A stretch of 17,572 nucleotides of DNA from Nanobdellota archaeon (lineage in GTDB: Archaea > Nanobdellota > Nanobdellia > Woesearchaeales > B3-WOES): NCBI GenBank assembly GCA_023131705.1, contig JAGLZG010000004.1, positions 1 to 17,572 of the forward strand. The letters run 5' to 3'. Every line of letters starts with the position of its first letter. Position 1 is the stretch's first letter. Below the pieces are notes generated by a model, which had not been told where the DNA came from, searched no databases, and saw nothing but the letters and a program-made list of their open reading frames with translations. Position numbers and translations under genes: made by a program. Below are positions 1 to 9,000 of this stretch, in pieces.

Positions 1-69
1 ACATTTACAGGAACAACTAATGCAATTGGAGGAATTGGTCATCAAGTAGGAGGAACAGGGACAATCCTA
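1..69 (+). repeat. Tail of a glycine-rich unit cut by the window edge
   Basis: The first codons encode TFTGTT followed by a glycine-rich stretch ending GTGTIL. This matches the end of the five complete units downstream (T-K-T-F/Y-S/N-G-T, then G-x-G-T-I). It shows that the repeat region continues left of the window. Confidence 0.75.
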
Positions 70-3000
70 AGATGTGATATCATATCAGGATTTAGTTGTT
101 ATGGAAATGCTGCTGGTGAGTTAATAGCAGAAAATGGAAGCATAAAGCTAGTGACAGAATATACAGTAAATAAATCTGTAAATATAACTAGAAAAATAGC
201 AATAGCTTGGAATCAATCTTATGTAAAATGGAATGATACCAGTTCAAATTCCAGTAATATAGCTACTTACAATATTACAGGGTTAAATGCTTCAACAGTG
301 TATGATTTGTATGATAATTCGGTTTTGTTTGAAGGTAAGATAAGTGATGCCAGTGGTAATTTGCCTTTATTCAATGTAACTCTTAGTTCAGAGCATGAGG
401 TAAAGGCCCTAGAAGGGGTGGATGTAGATGCTCCTGTTGTGCATTTGGTTAACCCTGCAAATAGCTCAACATGGAATACAAGCAGTACAGTTACCTTTAC
501 TTATAATGTAACAGATAAGATTGATGTGGCAAATTGTTCCTTGATTATTGACTTTGTTGTCAACCAGACTGATTCAACAATAACCAAAAATATAAATCAG
601 ACATTTACAGCTCAGCTAGGTGTTGGGAATCACACATGGTCTGTTAATTGTACAGATGAGTTAGGTAATGAAGGTGCAAGTGAAACATTTAATATGACTA
701 CAGGGGGAGGAGAAGGAATATGTGATTTTGGAGATTATTCCAGTACTTGCTATATTGCAACAGCACAAACCTATGATGGAAATCTCACTTTGAATAATCT
801 TGTGATTCAATCAGGAGGAAGCTTGACACATACTGCAAATAGTGCAGACCAGGTTTATGTTTTGAATATAACAGCTGCTAATCTGACAATAGAATCTGGT
901 GGGAGTATAAATATAGATGGAAAAGGATTTTCTGGAGGAAATAGTGGTCATCATAATGGTTATGGTCCTGGTGGAGGTGATACATGCCTAAGTGGTGCGG
1001 ATTATGGGAATGGTGGGGGTTATGGGGGGAAGGGTGGTACTGCTTATTGTGGTGGTGTGGGTGGTTCTTCTTATGGTTCTGCTACTAAACCTTTACAATT
1101 AGGTTCTGGAGGCGGCTATTCGTTCTGGGGTAATGGGGGTTCTGGAGGTGGTACTATCTTTGTAAATATTTCAGATACACTAACAGTCAATGGTTCAATT
1201 ACATCTAATGGTAATGCCATTAATAGTAATGCAGGAGGCGGAAGTGGAGGGAGTATTTATATTATTGTAGATACTTTTTCTGGAAATGGCTCTATAAATG
1301 CTAGTGGTGGAAGTCCTAGTTCTAGTGGAGGGGGAGGAGCAGGTGGAAGGATTGCTGTTTATTATACAACAAAAACATTTAGTGGAACAAATACAACAAC
1401 TGGTAGTAAGGGTGGTGAAAATGGAACAGTAAGAATTGTACAGGAAGTTGATTCTCCTCAGATTAGTTTGATAAGTCCTGGAAATGACTCAACTGGAAAT
1501 TATACCCTTTTTGTTTACAATGTGAGCGAGGAAACTGCAATAGCAAATTGCTCTTTGATAATCAATGGTGTTATTAACCAGACAAATTCAAGTGTTGAGC
1601 CAGATAGAAATGAGAATTTTTCCTTAACTTTAACAGAAGGCTCTTATAACTGGTCTGTGAATTGTAGTGATATATGGGGAAAAGAAAATTCTTCTGAGAC
1701 ATATGCACTTACTATAGATACAAGTGCTCCTGTTGTGCATTTGGTTAGCCCTGCAAATAGCTCAACATGGAATACAAGCAGTACAGTTACCTTTACATAT
1801 AATGTAACAGATGCAAGTAGTATAGCTAATTGTTCTTTGATGATGGATTATGTTGTTAACCAAACTGATTCAACAATAACCAAAAATATAAATCAGACAT
1901 TTACAGTTCGGCTAGGTATTGGAAGTTATACATGGTCTGTTAACTGTACAGATGCTTTAGGTAATGAAAGTACAAGCGAAACATTTAATCTGACTACAGG
2001 AGGAGGAGAAGGAATTTGTGATTATGGAAATTATTCTTCTACATGTTATATCACAACAGCACAAACCTATGATGGAAATCTTAACTTAAGCAATCTTGTG
2101 ATTCAATCAGGAGGAAGCTTGACACATACTGCAAATAGTGCAAGTCAGGTTTATATTTTGAATATAACAGCTGTTAACCTGACAATAGAATCTGGCGGAT
2201 TGATTAATATAACTGGGAAAGGGTATGCGGGAGGGACAGCAGGTGTTGATGGTTATGGTCCAGGTGGTGGAGAAACTAAATCCACTGGTAGCAATGACAG
2301 ATACAAAGGGGGAGGGGGAGCAGGTTATGGTGGTGATGGTGGTGATGGTGGAGGATCTGAAGGTGGTGGTTCAGGTGGTTCTGCTTATGGAAGTTTTAGC
2401 AAACCAACTGATTTAGGCTCTGGTGGAGGTTATGGTGCTGCAAGTACTGGTGGTGCTGGTGGTGGAGCTATTCTTATTAATGTATCTAATACCTTGACTG
2501 TTAATGGTTCTATTATAGCTAATGGAATAGATGGACCCTCCAGTATTGGGGGTAGATCTAGTGGAGGGGGAGCAGGTGGTTCTATTTATATTATTGCTGA
2601 TAATTTTACTGGTAGTGGTTCTATGAGTACGAATGGTGGTAGTGCTACATATGATGATGGTTGGGCTCATGGTGGTGGGGGAGCAGGAGGAAGGATTGCT
2701 GTTTATTATACAACAAAAACATTTAGTGGAACAAAAACAGCAAGTGGGGGAGATGCTTATGAAGATGGGGGGGCAGGGACAATTTATACAAAATCCTCAG
2801 CGCAAAGCCATGGTGAATTATTAATTGATAGTGGTGGTAATACAGGAGCTTATACACCGATAAATGAAACTATTAGTTTTGATAATTTGACTGTGAAAAA
2901 TAGCGCAAAGTTTAATATAACGACAGGGGTAACTTTGACAAGTTCTGTAACAACATTATCATCAGGAACTCTTTTAGTGGAAAGTAATGCTGTGCTTAAT

Positions 3001-6000
3001 GCAACAAATCTTACATTAACATCAAGTCCAACAATAACAAATAATGGAAATATAACAGTTAATGATTATGCTAACTTTAGTTCAGGAACAATAAACAATA
3101 ATGATTATCTTTTTGTTTCTAATTTAGATATTTCTGGTAGTGTTACTTGTAATAAACTGTTAGAAGCAACAATAATGACTGTTAAGTCTGGTGGTAGTCT
3201 GACACATTCTACAAATAGTGCAAGCCATGTTTATAGTTTGAATATAACATCTGCTAATCTGACAATAGAATCTGGCGGATTGATTAATGTTAATGGGAAA
3301 GGGTATGCTGGAGGGACAGCGGGTGTTAATGGTTCTGGTCCAGGTGGTGGAGAAACTAGATCCACTGGTAGCAATGACAGATACAAAGGAGGGGGGGGAG
3401 CAGGTTATGGCGGTGATGGCGGTGATGGCGGAGGATCTGAGGGTGGTGGTTCAGGTGGTTCTGCTTATGGAAGCTTTAGCAAACCAACTGATTTAGGCTC
3501 TGGTGGGGGTTATGGTGCTGCAGGTACTGGTGGTGCTGGTGGTGGAGCTGTACTGCTCAATGTAACTGATACATTAGTAGTAAATGGTTCTATTATGGCT
3601 AACGGAACAGATGGATCAAATAGTCTTGGAGACAGATCTAGTGGAGGGGGGGCAGGTGGTTCTATTTATATTATTACAAACACTTTAGAAGGCTCTGGAT
3701 CAATTACAGCTGATGGTGGTAACGCAATAATTAGAGAAGGTACTCAGGGTGGAGGGGGAGCAGGCGGAAGGATTGCTGTTTATTATACAACAAAAACATA
3801 TAATGGAACAAAGACAGTAACTGGAGGAACAGGTTATCAAACTGGAGAAAATGGGACAATCAACACAATAGATGTGACAATAGTTAATCCAACTAATAAT
3901 GGTTGGATACCTTCTACAACATGGACTTGGATGAATATAACAACAAACATTAATGCAACATGTAAATATAATTTGACTAATCCAAATTTCAATTTTAATA
4001 CGCAAGGAACTTTATTTACAAATACAGGAAATACTACTCATTCTTTTAATTACTCTGGGTTGACAGAAGATCAGGAATATGATTTATATTACAAATGCAA
4101 CAATAGTGATGGGGAAATAAATCCCAATAGCACTCATCATAATTTTGGTGTTTCTGCCTGTGATGAAGGTGATTATTCAACAACATGCAATATAACAACA
4201 GCAAGAACAGCTGTTAATACTTACAATCTTAATAATTTAATAATAAAAAATGGAGGTTCTTTGACAAAAACAGCTGAAAATTATTTTGTGATTAATGCTT
4301 CTACTATAACAATAGAATCTGGTGGGAGTATAACTGGAAATGTGAATATAACATCTGCTAATCTGACAATAGAATCTGGTGGGTTGATTAATGTTAATGA
4401 GAAAGGGTATGCAGGGGGAGCTTCATCAGGAATTAGTGGATCTGGTCCTGGTGGTGGTGGAATTAGCGGAAGCAGTGGTTGGGGGGGTGGTTATGGTGGT
4501 TATGGTGGTGGCAGTTTAGAAGGATATGATGGAGGTTCTACCTATGGTTCCTTAACTCAACCAATTGATCTGGGCTCAGGAGGGGCTGGAGGAACTGGAG
4601 GGGCTGGAGGAGCAGGTGGAGGAGCTATAAAGCTTAACATAACAGATACTTTAACAATTAATGGCAGCATTGCTGCTAATGGTAGTGATGTGACTTGTAA
4701 TTATTGTGCTGGTGGTTCTGGTGGTTCCATATATCTTGTTACCGGAACCTTTGCTGGTTCAGGGACAATTTCTGCTAATGGTGGTGATAGTTCTAATAGG
4801 GGAGAAGGAGGTGGAGGAAGGATTGCTGTTTATTATACAACAAAAACGTATAGTGGAACAAAAACAGTAAGTAGTAGAAGTGGTACTTATGTTGGAGGAG
4901 CAGGAACAATATATACAAAATCTTCTTCACAAAGTCATGGTGAGTTATTAATTGATAGTGGTGGTAATGCAGGAGCTTGTACACCAATAAATGAAACTAT
5001 TACTTTTGACAATTTGACTGTGCAAAATAGCGCAAAGCTTAATATAACAACAGGAATAACTTTGACAAGTTCTGTAGTAACATTATCATCAGGGATCCAT
5101 ACAGTAGAAAGTAATGCTGTATTTAATATTACAAATCTTACATTAACAGGAGGGACTGTAACAAATAATGGAAATATAACAGTTAATGATTATGCTAACT
5201 TTAGTTCAGGAACAATAAACAATAATGATTATCTTTTTGTTTCTAATTTAGATATTTCTGGTAGTGTTACTTGTAATAAACTGTTAGAAGCAACAATAAT
5301 GACTGTTAAGTCTGGTGGTAGTCTGACACATTCTACAAATAGTGCAAGCCATGTTTATAGTTTGAATATAACATCTGCTAATCTGACAATAGAATCTGGC
5401 GGATTGATTAATGTTAATGGGAAAGGGTATGCTGGAGGAGCTTCAGCAGAAAATAGTGGGTCTGGTCCTGGTGGCGGAGGATATAGTGGAAGTAGTGGTT
5501 GGGGAGGTGGTTATGGTGGTAAAGGTGGTGGCACTTTAGGAGGTTCTACTTATGGTTCCTTAACTCAACCAATTGATCTGGGCTCAGGAGGAGCAGGAGG
5601 AAGTGGAGGAGCAGGTGGAGCAGGTGGAGGAGCTATAAAGCTTAACATAACAGATACTTTAACAATTAATGGCAGCATTGCTGCTAATGGTAGTGATGTG
5701 ACTTGTCAGTATTGTGCGGGTGGTGCTGGCGGTTCTATATACCTTGTTACTGAAACCCTTACTGGTTCAGGGACAATTTCTGCTAATGGAGGTAATAGTA
5801 ATGATAGGGGAAAAGGGGGAGGAGGAAGAATAGCTGTTTATTATACAAACAAAACATATAGTGGAACAACTACAGCAACAGGAAGAAGTGGTAATTATGC
5901 TGGAGCAGTAGGGACAATATTCAGATGCTCTCATATATCAGGAACTAGTTGTCCAGGGAGTTCTGGTGGAGTTAGCTTAATAACAAACTTTAGTATTAAT

Positions 6001-9000
6001 GCATCTGTGGATATAAACAGAACAATAGGGATAGTATGGAACCAGAGTTATGTAAAATGGAATGATACCAGTTCAAATTCCAGTAATATAGCTACTTACA
6101 ATATTACAGGGTTAAAGGCTTCAACAGGATATGAACTGTATAATAATTCTGTTTCATTTGGCGGTGAAGCAACTGATGCCAGTGGTAATTTAGCGCTATT
6201 TAATGTTAGCTTGAGTTCTGAGCATGAGGTTTTGGCAGAAGAAGATGTTACAGATCCAAATGTTACGTTGCTTTATCCTGCAAATGGCTCTACTAATACT
6301 TCAGCAACAATTACATTCGGCTATAATACAACAGATAATGTTGGTTTAGGTAATTGCAGCCTGTATTTAAACACATCAGGAATATTTGGGATTAACATAA
6401 CTAATACTTCACCTAATAATAATGCTAATAATAACTTTGTTGTAACATTATCACCAGATGCTGTATGGCTATGGAATATTGAGTGTTGTGATTATAGTGA
6501 TAATTGTGTAAATGATAGTGAAAACTGGACATTTACCCTTGATACAGTTTATCCAATAATAAGTTTTGACTCCGGCACTTTAGCAAATAATTCATTTAAA
6601 AATCAGGATTATATTTATGCAAACTGGACATTTACAGAAGTGAATTTAGAAAATATCACTGCAAGACTTTATAACTCAACATCTTTATTTAATGAAACAG
6701 TATTTACAATAGCAACTTATGAAATTAATTATACAAATTTAAACAATGATGAGTATTACTTCTATAATATAACAGCTTGTGATGCTGTGCAATGCAATTC
6801 AACAGAAACTAGAAAGATAACCCTTGATACAACATCGCCATGGAATATTACATTGTATGATCCAACTCCTGCTAATAATACAGCTGGTGGTGAAGACATA
6901 GTAATGAACTGGACTGTTATAGATAATTTAGACACTAACCTAAGCTGCTATCCTGTTGTAGATGGTGTAGAGCAAACATTGGTTTATACAGCAAATAATT
7001 CTTATGGAAATGCTTCTTTATACCTAGGGGGTGGTTTAAGAAATATAAGCGTTATTTGTTATGATGATGCTAATAATTCAAACACATCTGAATATAGGGA
7101 TTATACTGTTGGTGTAATCAACATAACAAACCCAGTGGAAAATACAATAGTAAGACCTGATGATGATATTGTAATTAATATTTCTGTCTTGGCAGGATCC
7201 AGTTATATTGATAATATAACAATACATATTAATAATCTGGTTTCTACTGAGGTATTGCAAACCAGCAATACAAATGCAACAGAATATAATACAACATATA
7301 ATGTAACTTCAGTAAGCCCAAGATACTTAAACATAACAGCATATGGATTTAATAATGCTGTTGGACCGTCAATAAATATTACTTCTGGCATTAAAATAAG
7401 ATTAGCAAGAGCAGCTGGCAATACCTCTATGCCTACTATGACATTTTTCTGCTCTAATGAAACATATACACTAAATGGAACAAATTTAACCATAATAACA
7501 ACATATGATATAGATAGTTTAGTAGAATCTGTAAATTTAACTGTATTGCATCCTAACAGCAATGAGGATATAGCTAGTTGCTTTAAAAATACTTCTGATA
7601 TTAATGGAAGCAATAATTATGTAAATTATTTCAACTTCAGCTATATACCAAATGTTTCTGGAACCTATACCTTAATAGCTAATATTATGGATATTGAAAA
7701 CCAAAGCTATACAAGGAATATAAGCTTGATTGTAAGCAATGTCAGCAAGACTGTTAATTTATCAGGTGATAGCATAAGCAACATGATATTAACTGAAATA
7801 TGCACTGGTGAGATTTTAGCTCAGGGAGATCACATCTATCTTACAATGCCTAATATTAGCTTATATGACTTAAATGCTACTCTAACAGCAGAGCCAAAAG
7901 GATTATTTTTTAAACATATTAATGTAACACAGGGAAATATAACAAACTTTATTGTAAGAACCCATAGAAGCAATGAATCTGACCCTCCAACAGGAAAGAG
8001 AAGGGTTGCTATGTTTGACTTAACAGCAAATATGACTTATGATAACTTTACTATGATCTATAATTATAGTGATATATGGCATACCTTAACCAGTGAGTCA
8101 AACCTGGATATATACAGGTGCGGGAATATATCAAGCTGCAGTTGGGAAAAGCAAACAATCACACTTAATACAACTGAGGATATTATTACCTTAACAAGAG
8201 AAAATTTATCAAGGTATATTTTAACAGAACCTGCGCTAGAAGGGCCGCCTGCCTTATTTGAGCCTCCGGTAATACTAAACCTCAGCATTCCAAGAACTTA
8301 CACTGGCACTAACCAATCCTTTAATATTACATTAAGGTTTAATGTTTCCTTATTGTTAGATACAGTAAGCTTAACTGTTAATTCCACTAGCTTAAGCGCT
8401 TATCAGGAAAATTCTTCAGGAAAAGCATATTGGTATTACTATAATTATACACCTAGCTCAACAGGGGATTACCTAATAACAGCAATTGTTTATGATGAAA
8501 ATACATTTAATGACACAGAAACATTAGCATTTTATGTTGTTGATAATCAGAATATTAGTTTAAATACTTCTGGAGGAAATAATATAATATTAAATGATAT
8601 TAATAATAATGCTGCATTATATAGCGGAGTTACAATATCTGCCTTGATGCCCCCTGGTGTGTATAATGTTGTGGTTAATGCAAATAAAACAGAGATTACC
8701 TTGGTTAATGCAACTATAAATGAAACAATAAGCTCTGTTTTAGAGTATGCTGATATAGCTGATACACTACCAGCCCCAACTGACAGAGTAAGCATAGACC
8801 AGTTTGAAATTAACTCATCTTTAAGCTATGTTAATGTTGAAATTACTTATAATTACACAAATTTAACTGACCAAATAACAAATGAGGATAATTTAGAGAT
8901 ATTCAAATGTGAAAATATGTCTAACTGCACATGGAGCGAGATAAATACAACAACATTGAATACAACACTAAATACAATAACATTTACTACTGAAAATTTA

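Noticed and set aside
151..153. GTG as the start codon of the surface protein
   Set aside because: The frame is open upstream to base 1 with protein homologous to downstream modules, and there is no ribosome site before the GTG.
2413..2670. Antisense frames across the glycine-rich repeats, e.g. 2413-2670 and 3700-4005 on the - strand
   Set aside because: They are reverse readings of glycine codons with low-complexity Ser/Thr/Ile-rich products, have no ribosome site, and arise wherever the repeat occurs.
721..5922. Possible CRISPR-like or satellite array
   Set aside because: The repeats are 700-base protein-coding units of unequal length with in-frame divergence, not short repeats with uniform spacers.
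7203..7613. A 136-codon - strand frame inside the surface-protein gene
   Set aside because: It lies opposite clearly coding Ig-like domains rich in sequons, and lacks start signals.
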